A stretch of 52,572 nucleotides of DNA from contig DEHT01000044.1 of NCBI GenBank assembly GCA_002352045.1, positions 1 to 52,572 on the forward strand, in the 5' to 3' direction. The notes beneath the pieces are model-generated. The model saw nothing but the letters and a program-made list of their open reading frames with translations, was not told the origin of the DNA and made no database searches. The DNA comes from Chitinophagaceae bacterium UBA2793. Its GTDB lineage: Bacteria; Bacteroidota; Bacteroidia; Chitinophagales; Chitinophagaceae. This document shows positions 35,418-46,300 of the stretch, piece after piece; the first letter of the stretch is position 1; every line of letters starts with the position of its first letter. The position numbers and the translations under genes were made by a program.

Positions 35418-36050
35418 ATGGAAAAAGCCGCAACGTATTATCGGGTATCAACGAAGAAACAGGGAAAAAGCAAATTGGGTTTGCAAGCGCAGCAAAATGC
35501 TGTCAATGCCTTACCTGATTTTGAGATCATCCGGGAGTTTTTTGAAGTAGAAAGTGGCAAAAAGAAGCGGCGACCGATCCTTAAAAAGGCGTTGCGCTAC
35601 TGCAAAAAGACAAATGCCGTATTGATTATTGCCAATATTGATAGGCTTTCACGGAATGCGCTAGTGGTTGCTTCCATTCTGGGAAGCAAAGTAAAGTTCA
35701 TCGCAGCCGATAAGCCCTTTGCAAAGCCGCTTGACCACTTAGAAGATGCCATCAAAGCTGAACGAGAGGGCGAAGCCATTAGCCGAAGAACAAAAGACGC
35801 ATTGAGAGAAGCAAAGAGAAGAGGCGTCATCTTAGGTAAAAATGGCAAATCGTTAGCAGAGCAAAACAAAGCTGCTTCATTGCTATTTGCTCAAACGGTG
35901 CGCCCGATCATTGAAGGGTTGAAAAGTGAAGGCTATGTAACATTGCAATCCATCACCAATGAATTAAACAAACGGAAAGTAGCGGCTTATCGGCCAGGTG
36001 CGAAATGGCATAAAAGCACCGTGTACAAAATACTGGGCAAGCGGCAATAA
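35418..36050 (+). CDS. Serine recombinase (resolvase/invertase type), 210 aa
   Basis: The start at 35418 places the catalytic Ser11 in YYRVSTKKQ at the standard position; upstream in-frame ATGs only extend it. The arm motifs of small serine recombinases are present: LGLQAQQNAV, ANIDRLSRNA and the REGEAISRRTKDALREAKRRG helix. A C-terminal HTH-like segment (WHKSTVYKILGKR) should bind DNA. It could resolve dimers, invert DNA or be a remnant of a transposon. No paired invertible promoter is obvious nearby. Confidence 0.85.
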   Translation: MEKAATYYRVSTKKQGKSKLGLQAQQNAVNALPDFEIIREFFEVESGKKKRRPILKKALRYCKKTNAVLIIANIDRLSRNALVVASILGSKVKFIAADKPFAKPLDHLEDAIKAEREGEAISRRTKDALREAKRRGVILGKNGKSLAEQNKAASLLFAQTVRPIIEGLKSEGYVTLQSITNELNKRKVAAYRPGAKWHKSTVYKILGKRQ

Positions 36051-36093
36051 GTAAAAATTGTATCTTCACGATAGTTTTCATAGGGTACGGATT

Positions 36094-36130
36094 AAAAACG
36101 GGGCGCTGTTTTCACGGCTGCCCCATTTTA
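36094..36130 (+). terminator. Weak terminator after the serine recombinase
   Basis: GGGGC (36100-36104) and GCCCC (36120-36124) form a short stem around a 15-base loop, flanked by an A-run and ATTTTAT. Nothing else is seen in 36131-36289. Confidence 0.45.
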
Positions 36131-36289
36131 TTTATTTCGTTTAGGGTATTGAACTTCTAATTAATAAATCTTAGAATGTTATCCTCCTGACCAGCATCAT
36201 TTTGGGAAACGCAAAAATTCTCGGATTAAATGTTTCAAAGAAAAATAAAGCGCAAACTGCACTCTTAAAAAAAATTGTGCTGATACAAA

Positions 36290-37006
36290 TTACTCCGCTA
36301 CCGGCATAAACTTTATTGCAAAATTTTCTACAATTGCATGTATTTTGTAAGGCACCGATTGTGGTTTGCTATTAGGGTGACGAAAATCCAGGATATGCAT
36401 ATACTCATGTATAAAATGAGCGGCTAACCAACCTGGATGATTTTCTCTGGCAGTCATGCGTAGCCATTCCGGACATACAGCTGCTATACCGGTTCCACCA
36501 CCATCAATTCCAATGGTTCCAGAATTAGGATAACAGTTATTTATCCATTTCTGCCCATCCTCCTGCTTTGTAATAATTCTCAGGCGGAGATCAAGCACAG
36601 AATCTGATCCTCCTGGTCCATCCATTTCATGTGCAGTTATGATCTTATTGTAAATTTCTTCAGCAGACATTCCTTGATTGTGAGCATAAGACTGGGCTAA
36701 AACAAGCTGTTTAAACTCCGGGGAATTAATTATTTGCTCAAGTAATTTTGCAGACTTTAACGCAAAAGCAGAGTCTTGCCCATAGCCTTTCGTCATATGT
36801 ACTTTAACTTCTGTTCCGACAAAATTTTCCAAAGCCACGCTAGTATCTTCTGGAACGGTTAGTTGTACATTTAGTAATGTTGGCTGAAGCATTACGAGGT
36901 TGCTGTCAATATTATCTCCTTGATTTGATTTAGGTTGCTCTTGTTTTCTTGTACAAGAACAGAAAATTAATGATAAAGACAAAAGCGATAGGGTTATCCT
37001 TTTCAT
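36290..37006 (-). CDS. Lipoprotein with metzincin-like zinc site, 238 aa
   Basis: The leader ends IFCSC, with Cys18 the likely lipidation site. Residues 200-210 read HEYMHILDFRH, an HExxHxxDxxH zinc site (His200, His204, His210; catalytic Glu201) as in metzincin-like metallopeptidases. A Gly-rich strand (TIGIDGGGTGIAAVCP) precedes it. The protein is probably a cell-surface or periplasmic peptidase, transcribed divergently from the RHS locus next to it. It could process the RHS proteins, but this is only suggested by proximity. Confidence 0.75.
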   Translation of the reverse strand: MKRITLSLLSLSLIFCSCTRKQEQPKSNQGDNIDSNLVMLQPTLLNVQLTVPEDTSVALENFVGTEVKVHMTKGYGQDSAFALKSAKLLEQIINSPEFKQLVLAQSYAHNQGMSAEEIYNKIITAHEMDGPGGSDSVLDLRLRIITKQEDGQKWINNCYPNSGTIGIDGGGTGIAAVCPEWLRMTARENHPGWLAAHFIHEYMHILDFRHPNSKPQSVPYKIHAIVENFAIKFMPVAE

Positions 37007-37099
37007 ATCGGGCGATTTAATTTCTTATGCTGACAAAAGATATATCAATGTTGAAAATACTTTCGGCATACGTAAATGTACTCTTTTTTTACACGATGC

Positions 37100-37129
37100 T
37101 TTGTTTTTATAAAAAGATACATAGTTTCG
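37100..37129 (+). promoter_or_regulatory. Weak promoter candidate for the RHS locus
   Basis: TTTG (37100-37103), 18 bases, then TAGTTTCG (37122-37129), one mismatch from TAnnTTTG. It would start transcription about 35 bases before the ATG at 37172. Confidence 0.35.
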
Positions 37130-37171
37130 GTACACCTTATAACTGGAAAAAATCCTAACCTAAAACTGTTT

Positions 37172-38614
37172 ATGAGTAATCCTAAACTCATAGTATTAAT
37201 CCTGTTCTTACACCCATTGTGCAGTGTTACTGCGCAAACAGATAGTGTATTTGCACTCTCGCAAAATCTCGCTCAAAAATACCTTTCTCAGACTTCAAAT
37301 AAAATCGATCGATATACCAAACGTGTAACAAGTAAGACAGAAAAAACACTTACTAAGCTTTGCAAGTGGGAAAGCAAAATTCAAAAAGTTCTAGAAAAAG
37401 CAAATCCTGAAGCTGCAAAAAGGATATTCAGCAATCATAGTATGAGTTTTAAAAGAATGCTGGATGAATACAAAAAAGGTGAAAGCCAATTTCAGAACTA
37501 CAAAGCAGGATATGATAAATACAGGGACGACCTCACTACTCAAATAAAATTTATTGATAGTAACAAAAACTTTATTACTCAAAAAGCAGCTAATGCTCTA
37601 TCTATCGCAAAAAGCAAAGCCAGTGAATTAGAAACAGAAGAAAACAGAAATGAAATTCTTCAGAAGATGATTAAAGAGCGAAGGCAGCAACTTATCAACG
37701 AAGCAATCAAGCACCTTGGTAAAAATAAATATCTGCAAAAGATCAATAAAGAAGGTTGGTATTATACAGAGACAATAAAGAACTACAAACAGATTTTCGA
37801 AGAGCCGGGAAAAGCAGAAGAAACTGCTAAAAACATTCTGAATAAAATTCCAGCATTTACAAAATTCATGCGTAACAATAGTATGCTGGCATCGTTGTTC
37901 AGTATGCGGAATGATCCATCAGGAGGAAATCCACAAAGTTTAGTCGGCTTACAAACGAGAGTTGGCATTAATACTATCATCCAAAGTCGAGTTTCTGCAG
38001 GTGGCCCGAATGCTTTAGCTGAAATGCAGCAAAACATGCAGAATGCACATGCAGAATTAAATAAGTTAAAAGACAAGTTATTAAAAGGAGGCGGTACAAG
38101 CGATACTGAATTACCCGATTTTAAACCAAATACACAGAAAACTAAAACTTTTTTACAAAGGGTGGAATATGGATTCAATATGCAGTTTGGAAAGAATAAT
38201 GGATGGATGCCAGGAACTGCTGACTTGGCTATTACTACAGGCTACAAGTTGAATGATAAAAGCGTAATCGGTATAGGCCTCAGTTACAAACTGGGAATGG
38301 GAAGTATAGAAAAAATTAGCTTTAGTCACCAAGGCATAGGAGTAAGAAGTTATATAGATTGGAAACTGAAAAAACAATTTTTCGTTAGCGGTGGTTATGA
38401 ACTAAATCATAATGCAGGCTTTAAAAATATTACCGCTTTACAAAACAGCGAAGCCTGGCAACAGAGTGGATTAGTTGGAATAAGTAAGAAAATGTCCCTT
38501 AAAACAAAATATACAAAAGGCACAAAATTACAGTTGATGTATGACGTGCTGCATCGTCAACACGTCCCGGTAAGCCAGCCCTGGATATTCAGGATTGGAT
38601 ATGATTTGAAATAG
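37172..38614 (+). CDS. Exported coiled-coil protein with C-terminal outer-membrane barrel, 480 aa
   Basis: The start at 37172 gives a signal peptide ending VTAQ. Residues about 25-320 are highly helical and charged (coiled coil: KTEKTLTKLCKWESKIQKVL). Residues about 335-480 look like beta strands of an outer-membrane barrel (DLAITTGYKLNDKSVIGIGLSYKLG; ending FRIGYDLK). It is the first gene of the RHS locus; the next starts 15 bases after its stop. It could anchor, display or export the two giant proteins encoded downstream, a role inferred from the operon. Confidence 0.75.
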   Translation: MSNPKLIVLILFLHPLCSVTAQTDSVFALSQNLAQKYLSQTSNKIDRYTKRVTSKTEKTLTKLCKWESKIQKVLEKANPEAAKRIFSNHSMSFKRMLDEYKKGESQFQNYKAGYDKYRDDLTTQIKFIDSNKNFITQKAANALSIAKSKASELETEENRNEILQKMIKERRQQLINEAIKHLGKNKYLQKINKEGWYYTETIKNYKQIFEEPGKAEETAKNILNKIPAFTKFMRNNSMLASLFSMRNDPSGGNPQSLVGLQTRVGINTIIQSRVSAGGPNALAEMQQNMQNAHAELNKLKDKLLKGGGTSDTELPDFKPNTQKTKTFLQRVEYGFNMQFGKNNGWMPGTADLAITTGYKLNDKSVIGIGLSYKLGMGSIEKISFSHQGIGVRSYIDWKLKKQFFVSGGYELNHNAGFKNITALQNSEAWQQSGLVGISKKMSLKTKYTKGTKLQLMYDVLHRQHVPVSQPWIFRIGYDLK

Positions 38615-38629
38615 AAACCCTAAAATAGT

Positions 38630-41600
38630 ATGAAACCAGTTTTTCTTTTTATCTGTACATTTTTATTGAATATTGGTGGATTCAGCCAAGTGAATCCTCA
38701 AAACGGAAGCGGTTATTATCAAATTCCAATCTTTAATTTTTCTGACCAGAAAAGTGGCCTATCTACAGATGTTTCCCTAAATTATTCTTCAGGAAATGGT
38801 CTGATCGTTGGAGAAAAAGCCTCGAATATTGGTCAGGGATGGACTTTGAATGCAGGAGGAGTAGTTGCAAGAAGGCAATACGGCGAACCGGATGATCAAA
38901 ATTCCACAAGCCTTTTCCCAACAATGCCCTTGGGAAATTTTAGAGGATTTAGCATGCACATGGCATTGTATGAGGATAATTACCAATCAATCAATTATTC
39001 CGGTGATCCGTATTCCAGAGATTATATTGACAACTACTTTCCGAATGGTTTCATGTATTCAGAGTTTCCGGTTGTTATGCTTGAACCAGAATCTAATCAG
39101 TGGCCACTTGATGGAGTTCAACCCCGAGAATTAGGCATCATGCCAAGATTTAAATCTAATTGGGATAAGAAATATAAATCGAGTAGAAGGACACTTACAG
39201 ATAGAGAACAGGATATTTATACCTTTAATGTTGGAGGGTTATCGGGTGACTTTGTGATAGGGAAAGATGGCGTTGTTCAATTATTAAATGATTCAAAACT
39301 TAAAATTCAATATACTACTGAAAATCTACTATCGCAGAATATTCGAACAAGAATAAAAGAATTTGTAATTCGAGATCAGAACGGAATTGACTACAAATTT
39401 GCAAGTTATGACTTAAATGAAGTTTTAATACCAGAAGAAACTGCAAGTTACGGAACCTCAGCTTTTGCTTTCAAACTAGTCTCGGGAACCGCTACTGGTA
39501 AATATGTGATACCGCAATGGCACCTAACCGAAATCATTAATCCTGAAACTTTAGAAAAAATTGTCTTTAATTATGAGTCATTTGATGTTAACCAAATGAC
39601 CAATCAAACACCTGTATATCAAAGTACAGTCGGAGAGTCCGCTGAAACAGTGCAACTGATGATAAATACGACTAAGGGGATTTTGAAACGTATTAGTAGT
39701 GTTGTCTTTCCAGATGGGCATAGGCTGGATTTTAATTACAATCGGGGATTTACAAGACCTGATTTCGCAGATGATGATCCATTGTGGAAAATCTTGCTGA
39801 CACATAATGCTGAAGAAAAATATACTTACACTTTTTCACAAGGATATTTCCTGCGAAAAGAAGTAAAAGATATAACCGTTGCCGCAAGCGCTGCCGACAA
39901 AAGATTTACAAGACTTTGTTTAAAATCTTTGCAAAAGACTTACAATGGTAAAGCTGAACCTCCCTATAATTTCACTTATTATACTGGATCTGAATCTAGT
40001 GATCTTAAAGATATTGTGCCTCCATTTGATTGTCTTGCTGAAGATCATTGGGGATTTTATACTAAAAATACAAATCTGGACATAGAAGCAGCCCTAACAA
40101 AAGAGTCAATCAAGGAACTACTGCTAAACCCAACTACTTATCGGTTACCTACTAGCGGCCTTGCTGCTTTAGGTCTATTAAAAAGTGTTGAAACTCCAAC
40201 CGGAGGACAATTTAAATTCGATTACGAACAAAACTACTCTAAAAATGCTGACAATACTAGCCAAACACTTATGCACGGAGGCGTTAGAGTTCTAAAAACT
40301 ACTTTGTCTGACGGTGTTAGTGCAAATAATGATATTGTCACAAATTATTACTATAAGAACGCAGACGGAACTTCATCAGGATGGGGTTATGAGAATAATC
40401 AGTATACCTCCTCCAAACTTATCGAAGTTTATAATGCGGGTAATTTAGAAGGATTTACAGAAACAGGTAATAATCGGCAGGCCATAGTTTCAATTTTAAG
40501 GAACATAAATAGTTCACTAATAAAAAGTGCGAAATTCAATTTGTTAGGTACTCTGGGGAAAAAGGGTGCCGAAAAAGCGGCGATTCCACCACTGCCTGCT
40601 CCCCAGGCTCTATTATTTAAACTGATCCTTGAAGGATTTATGAAGAGAGTTTTCGTTCTTTTCAATCCTAGCGATCATTATACTACGAACTTCAGCCATT
40701 TTAATTCGCAACAATATCGTAATCCTTTAGGAGTAAATTATTCAAGGGTAGAAGTCGTAAACAGTTCCGTGCCTGGGGGAACAGGTAAAACTATTTATGA
40801 ATTTTCTGCTCCTGCAAATGTAAGATCGGAAATTCCCGCCTTGACTATGCCTTATTCATCAAAGCAAAGATTTGAATCATGGCGTTATGGGCTACCAACT
40901 AAAATGCAAGTTTTTTCCCAAGCAGGGACATTGTTAAAAGAGACTGTCAATAATTATTCAGTTACTTCTAGTGCGATTAATACTAATGACTACAATAAAT
41001 CTAGCAAAGTCGAGGTCTTGGAATATCATTCTGCTTCCGCCATAACTTATAATATGCATGGACAATATCCTTTGTCACAATTTAGCTGGGAATTCTACTA
41101 TCCTAAAAAGGGAAAAGCTGATTTAGTTAGCACAGTTGAAACAAATTACTCTTCTTCAGGGTTACAAAATCAACTTACCACATCCTATGAATATAATACC
41201 GATCATCTTCCTAAAAAAATAACCACTCCTAAAAGTAATGGAGATTTGATAGTTCAGAAAACTTATTACGCCAATGATTTTGATAATAATGTTAGTACTG
41301 CTATTGCCCAGATGAAACTACGAAATGTTATTTCTGTACCGGTTTCAGTTGAAACATGGTTAGTAAAACCAAATGCAACCGAATATTTAATAGATGCTTC
41401 AGTAAATGAGTTTTTTCTAGCATCTAACAATGAAATTAAATTGAATAAGGTATATGCATTAGAAACTAATCAGCCGATTTTGAAAGCAACTATTGGAGAG
41501 CATAATCCTAATCAGCTAATCAGGAATAGTACTTATTTTAAGTTAAAGTCGACAATGCTTTATGATATTAATGGTATCCATAAAGAAAGTTTTTCTCCCG

Positions 41601-42778
41601 ATGGAAGATATAGTTCTTTATTCTACGACTTTGCAGGAAGGTACGTCACAGCAAAAGTATGGAATGCGCACACGAATGAGGCAGCTTACAGTTCCTTTGA
41701 AACCAATGAAAAGGGTAACTGGGTTTATGATCTTGCAAATGTGACTTCCACAACAGGCGCAGTAATGGGAAAGAAATGCTTTCGTATCCCACAGGGAAGT
41801 GCTGCTAATCTTTATTATAACTGCCAGATCTCGAAACCCATGCGGTTAACTTTCTGGACAAAGGGGGCAGGAACTGTTGTAAATCATTCTGGAAATGCTC
41901 TTACCCCAACAATATCACTAGTTAATTCTACAACAGGATGGACTTACTACGAATATAAGTTTACTGGCACAGGCAACGTTTATATCTCTAAAGCAACCTC
42001 AACTGATTTTGTTGATATTGATGAAGTGAGGCTTTATCCTCAACAAGCCAGGATGAGTTCTATGCATACTGATTCTAAAATTGGTACAACTAGCGAATGT
42101 GATATAAATAACAAAATTAGCTATTATGAATATGATGATATGCTAAGATTAAGTTATATACGAGATGAACAGAAAAATATCATAAAGAAAATCTGTTACA
42201 ACTATGCAGGAGAGCCGGAAAACTGTATAGACGCACAAGATACAAGTCCGCAGTGGAGAGACGATGGCTTGACAATGTGTGAAGCGTGCCCTTCAAATCC
42301 AGCCTATTATTCAGGGGTTCGTCTTAAAAGACAAATTGACCAGAATCCATTGAGTCTTACTTATAATCAGCCACAGTGGATTGTGGATAATTCAGGAACC
42401 TGTCCGGTGAATGCTGACTGGGTGCAGCGGACTGATCTCGGAAATTGCGAATTAAATGGATCTGGTCAACCAACTGGAAATTATGTTATTCCTACAGCAG
42501 ATATTAACCCATGCAGTCCAACATACAATCAGTGGGGCACTCCCGTAATTATTCCAAACCATGGGCCATGCATTCCTTGTAATCCCGCATGTAGTGAGCC
42601 TCAATACAAATGTATAAATGGTGTGTGTGTTCAGGGAACCTGGAGCATAGTAAGAGTTTTCAGGGTCGATAAATTTACCTGGCAGTGTACATCTGCTTAT
42701 TGCTTCCCGGATGGATCTGTTAGTAACTATACACAAACCACAACAAGTTCAACAGCATGTACAATAACGTGCCCTTAA
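38630..42778 (+). CDS. Giant exported YD/RHS-type protein, 1382 aa
   Basis: A signal peptide (FLFICTFLLNIGGFSQ) is followed by an N-terminal region resembling Bacteroidota RHS/SpvB-like shell proteins (SGYYQIPIFNFSDQKSGLS, VSLNYSSGNG, GWTLNAGG), then many YD-type beta repeats (YEYNTDHLPKKI, YYEYDDMLRLSYIRDEQKN). The last 180 residues are Cys-rich and carry two related units, NPLSLTYNQPQW...CP and NPCSPTYNQWGT...CIP, like DUF5977-type tails. No RHS core terminus or toxin domain is seen, so it may be a shell partner for the 1554-aa RHS protein. The pseudo-peroxidase gene follows after 23 bases. Confidence 0.78.
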   Translation: MKPVFLFICTFLLNIGGFSQVNPQNGSGYYQIPIFNFSDQKSGLSTDVSLNYSSGNGLIVGEKASNIGQGWTLNAGGVVARRQYGEPDDQNSTSLFPTMPLGNFRGFSMHMALYEDNYQSINYSGDPYSRDYIDNYFPNGFMYSEFPVVMLEPESNQWPLDGVQPRELGIMPRFKSNWDKKYKSSRRTLTDREQDIYTFNVGGLSGDFVIGKDGVVQLLNDSKLKIQYTTENLLSQNIRTRIKEFVIRDQNGIDYKFASYDLNEVLIPEETASYGTSAFAFKLVSGTATGKYVIPQWHLTEIINPETLEKIVFNYESFDVNQMTNQTPVYQSTVGESAETVQLMINTTKGILKRISSVVFPDGHRLDFNYNRGFTRPDFADDDPLWKILLTHNAEEKYTYTFSQGYFLRKEVKDITVAASAADKRFTRLCLKSLQKTYNGKAEPPYNFTYYTGSESSDLKDIVPPFDCLAEDHWGFYTKNTNLDIEAALTKESIKELLLNPTTYRLPTSGLAALGLLKSVETPTGGQFKFDYEQNYSKNADNTSQTLMHGGVRVLKTTLSDGVSANNDIVTNYYYKNADGTSSGWGYENNQYTSSKLIEVYNAGNLEGFTETGNNRQAIVSILRNINSSLIKSAKFNLLGTLGKKGAEKAAIPPLPAPQALLFKLILEGFMKRVFVLFNPSDHYTTNFSHFNSQQYRNPLGVNYSRVEVVNSSVPGGTGKTIYEFSAPANVRSEIPALTMPYSSKQRFESWRYGLPTKMQVFSQAGTLLKETVNNYSVTSSAINTNDYNKSSKVEVLEYHSASAITYNMHGQYPLSQFSWEFYYPKKGKADLVSTVETNYSSSGLQNQLTTSYEYNTDHLPKKITTPKSNGDLIVQKTYYANDFDNNVSTAIAQMKLRNVISVPVSVETWLVKPNATEYLIDASVNEFFLASNNEIKLNKVYALETNQPILKATIGEHNPNQLIRNSTYFKLKSTMLYDINGIHKESFSPDGRYSSLFYDFAGRYVTAKVWNAHTNEAAYSSFETNEKGNWVYDLANVTSTTGAVMGKKCFRIPQGSAANLYYNCQISKPMRLTFWTKGAGTVVNHSGNALTPTISLVNSTTGWTYYEYKFTGTGNVYISKATSTDFVDIDEVRLYPQQARMSSMHTDSKIGTTSECDINNKISYYEYDDMLRLSYIRDEQKNIIKKICYNYAGEPENCIDAQDTSPQWRDDGLTMCEACPSNPAYYSGVRLKRQIDQNPLSLTYNQPQWIVDNSGTCPVNADWVQRTDLGNCELNGSGQPTGNYVIPTADINPCSPTYNQWGTPVIIPNHGPCIPCNPACSEPQYKCINGVCVQGTWSIVRVFRVDKFTWQCTSAYCFPDGSVSNYTQTTTSSTACTITCP

Positions 42779-42801
42779 TTTAAAATTTTAAACTTGATTT
42801 T

Positions 42802-43317
42802 ATGTTAGAATATTTTATTGGATGTATCGCTCTTTTTATTACAAATTTTTATTCACTTTCTTTCCAGGATGTGAATGGCAATACCATCCAAATGAGTAGT
42901 TTCCAGGGTAAGAGAATCCTCATATCGAATATTGCAACGGCCAGCCCAAAAGCAGGTCAGTTAGTGGGTCTTCAACAATTGCAGCAGCAGTATTCAGATA
43001 GCCTTGTGGTGATTGTATTTCCAAGCAATAGCTTTGGTAATGAACCAAAAACAAACGCCCAGATAAAAGCATATTGCGATACAAGCGTGCACAACACATT
43101 TATTATTGCAGCCAAAACAAATGTAACTGGCTCAGGTACCCATCCTGTTTTTTCATGGCTTGCCAGTCAATCTCAAAACGGACAAATGAATGCAGTAGCA
43201 CAAGCTGACTTTGTAAAATTTCTCATAAATAAAGATGGAGAATTAGCTGGTTTTTTCTCATCCAAAATAAGCCCTGATGATGCAGGCATAGTCCAGGCAA
43301 TAAATGCCAGTTACTAA
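42802..43317 (+). CDS. Glutathione-peroxidase-fold protein lacking the catalytic tetrad, 171 aa
   Basis: The sequence aligns with glutathione peroxidases from FYSLSFQDVNGNTIQMSSF to FLINKDGE. The family's NVASKCG is NIATASP here (Ser48 for the redox Cys), NQFG is NSFG (Ser77 for Gln), and WNF is ADF (Ala135 and Asp136 for Trp and Asn). All four tetrad positions are therefore changed, while the scaffold, including FPSNSFG and VKFLINK, is kept. The first helix is hydrophobic and may be a signal or anchor. It cannot be a normal peroxidase; a binding, folding or immunity role within the RHS operon is possible. It lies between the two giant genes with gaps of 23 and 33 bases. Confidence 0.78.
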   Translation: MLEYFIGCIALFITNFYSLSFQDVNGNTIQMSSFQGKRILISNIATASPKAGQLVGLQQLQQQYSDSLVVIVFPSNSFGNEPKTNAQIKAYCDTSVHNTFIIAAKTNVTGSGTHPVFSWLASQSQNGQMNAVAQADFVKFLINKDGELAGFFSSKISPDDAGIVQAINASY

Positions 43318-43350
43318 ATTCAATTATCCTTATTAATAAAACATTCATAT

Positions 43351-46300
43351 ATGAACAGGATGAACTACATTTTTTCCGTCCGCTTTTTCACAATACTTTT
43401 TTTGATGACTGTACAACAGTCAATAAATGGACAAGTAGCACCGTTACCTGCTCAGGTACAGCCGGGCAAGAAAGTAAACTATGTGCGCACTTTTACGTCC
43501 ACTATACCGGAAAAAAATCCAAATGTTATTGTTTCTAAAGCTTCAGAATTGGGAGGAGGCGTATTAGAAAATACACAATATCTAGACGGTTTAAATCGGA
43601 TCATACAACAAAATGACAAAAATGCATCTCAGGAAGGTGATGGGACTGGAAATCCCTGGGTCACTGCAAGAGACATCATTAGTATCAATCGTTATGATTT
43701 TGATGCCAGTCAACAGGCTAATATAAAAAATTTAGAGTATATGCCGTTTCCTTTTAAGGGTACCGGAACTGATTATACGAACGGATTTTTGAGCGCAGGT
43801 TTCCAGTTACAGCAGTCTTTCTGGCAATCAGAATATCCTGGCGAAAATTATTATTACAATGAAACAAGAACAGAGCGGTCTCCTTTAGGTCGGGTTGAAA
43901 AATCACTCGGGCAGGGGAGTGCATTTGTTGGGGCCAATATTGGAGTATCAGTTGTTCAGGAGTTGAGCAACATTAATGAAAACGTAATGCCGTGGAGAAT
44001 TGAATCAGCCTCAGCTTTTACTCCTCCTCTTACATCAATTCCATACAGCACCGGCAAACTGTTTAAAACTATTTCAATTGATGAAAAAGGTAAAAAAACT
44101 TACACCTACACAGACTTCGGTGGTAAAACAATTCTCAAAAAAGTCCAGGAAAAAGAAGCTGGCCCTGACCTTGACGAAAACGGCCATAATGGATGGTTAT
44201 GTACTTATTACGTTTACGACGATCTCGATCAATTAAGGGTAATCATCACTCCTAAGGCTGTAAAATATCTTCAAAGTTCTGGTTTTGTTTTTTCAAGCGT
44301 TGATGTGTATCAGGAACTTTGCTTTTGGTATGATTATGATGAACGGGGAAGAAACATAGTAAAACATTCACCTGGTGCCGGAACAATCCAGATGGTTTAC
44401 GACAATAGGGATAGATTGGTATTATCACAGGATGAAAATCAGAGAAACAGGGCTGGTAAACAATGGGCCTTTTTTCTGTATGACGAGCAGAATCGGATGA
44501 TCGCAAGCGGCTTATACGATAAGGATGCAACAAGAGATGCTATGGCCTCTTTTGTAAAAAATTTGAATAACGGAGTAGTTTCTATCTCAGTATTTACAGG
44601 AAGTAATGAAACCTTGCTTGTAGATAACCCTGTCTCGGGCTCAACTGCGTACTGCAACAACTGTAGCAATATTGTGATAAATACAGTTACATACTATGAT
44701 ACTCATTCATACCAGGGCGTTAAAGCATTTAGCAATGATTTTTCATTCGCTCCTGTTGAGACAAATCCAAATTCTCCCAATCAAAACCTTTACGTAGAAG
44801 CAGTTGTTAAAAGCAATCGCACTATTGATTTTATTACAGGAACAAAGACGAGGGTTATAAATAATAACTACGATGATGGTAATGCGGCAAACGACCAGTT
44901 TCTTACCGCCACAGTTTATTATGATGATAAAGGCAGGGCTATACAGGAATTATCAGACAATGTAAAAAATGCTGTTGATTATACCACCACTCAATATGAT
45001 TTTGCGGGAAGAACAATTGGTATTTGTGAAAAGCATACGATGCCAGGAACGTCTATAAATAATTTTACAACAATCAGCAAATTCAATTTTGACTTCCTCA
45101 AAAGGATAACAGGTGTTTTTAAAAAGTATGGCAGCCAGGATTATAAAAAGATTGTTTCTTATACATATGATGAATTTGGAAAAGTCAAAGCTAAAAAACT
45201 CTCACCGGACTACAACAGTGGTGCAGGTATTGAAACCTTAACTTACGATTACAATATCAGGGGATGGCTTACCGGCATTAATAAAGACTATGCATTGTCA
45301 ACATCTTCACTAAGCCAGTGGGATCATTTCTTAGGAATGTATATGGGGTATGACAATTCGAATGCGATGTTTCATAACTCTCAGTACAATGGTAATATTA
45401 CCGGTGTGATATGGAAGGGTCAGGGAGATAATATGCCCCGTGGTTATAATTACCACTATGATAATGTAAATCGTTTTATCAGTGCCAATTTTGTTCAAAA
45501 AGAAAAGCCTTCAGACCTGCTGTTTACCAATAATAAAATGGATTTTTCTGTTACGAATATCCAGTATGACGAAAATGGCAATCTCAAACAAATGTATCAA
45601 AAAGGCATGATACCTGGAAATAACACGCCTGTTTTTATAGACAAACTGACCTATGAATATAAAACAGTTGCTGGTAGCCAGTGGAGCAATCAATTGAAAA
45701 AAGTATTCGACCAGCCAGATCTTACAGCATCCAATAATGGAGCCTTGGGCGATTTTAAAGATGAAACATTTGGGTCTAATACGGATGACTATACTTATGA
45801 CCTGAATGGAAATTTAATAAAGGATAATAACAAGAAAATAAGAATAAGCGGTAATGGAGGTGTGCAGTATAACTATTTTGACAAACCTCAGAAGATCACC
45901 ATTGAAAATAAAAGTATTACCGAATTTACCTATGATGCAGATGGCGTAAAGCTTGCTAAAAAAGTAACCAATACTGTTTCCGGTATTAGTACAACCACTT
46001 GGTATATGGGTGCATTTATTTACGAGGAAATAGCTGGACAAATCAATATGCAGATGATCCTGCACGAGGAAGGAAGAATAAGAGTCTATAACCCTGTTAC
46101 TAATCCAAGGGTTACAATAGGAGGCAATTTTGATTTGCCTGATGGCAAAAAAGGAGCATTTGATTTTTTTGTGAAGGATAACCTTCAGAATATCAGGGCT
46201 ATCGTTACGGAGGAAACGCATAATGAATACAACAACTGTACAATGCAGGATGCGGTTTCCTATTATGAAACCAGGATGTTTGGACAAGTTGATGCAAATG

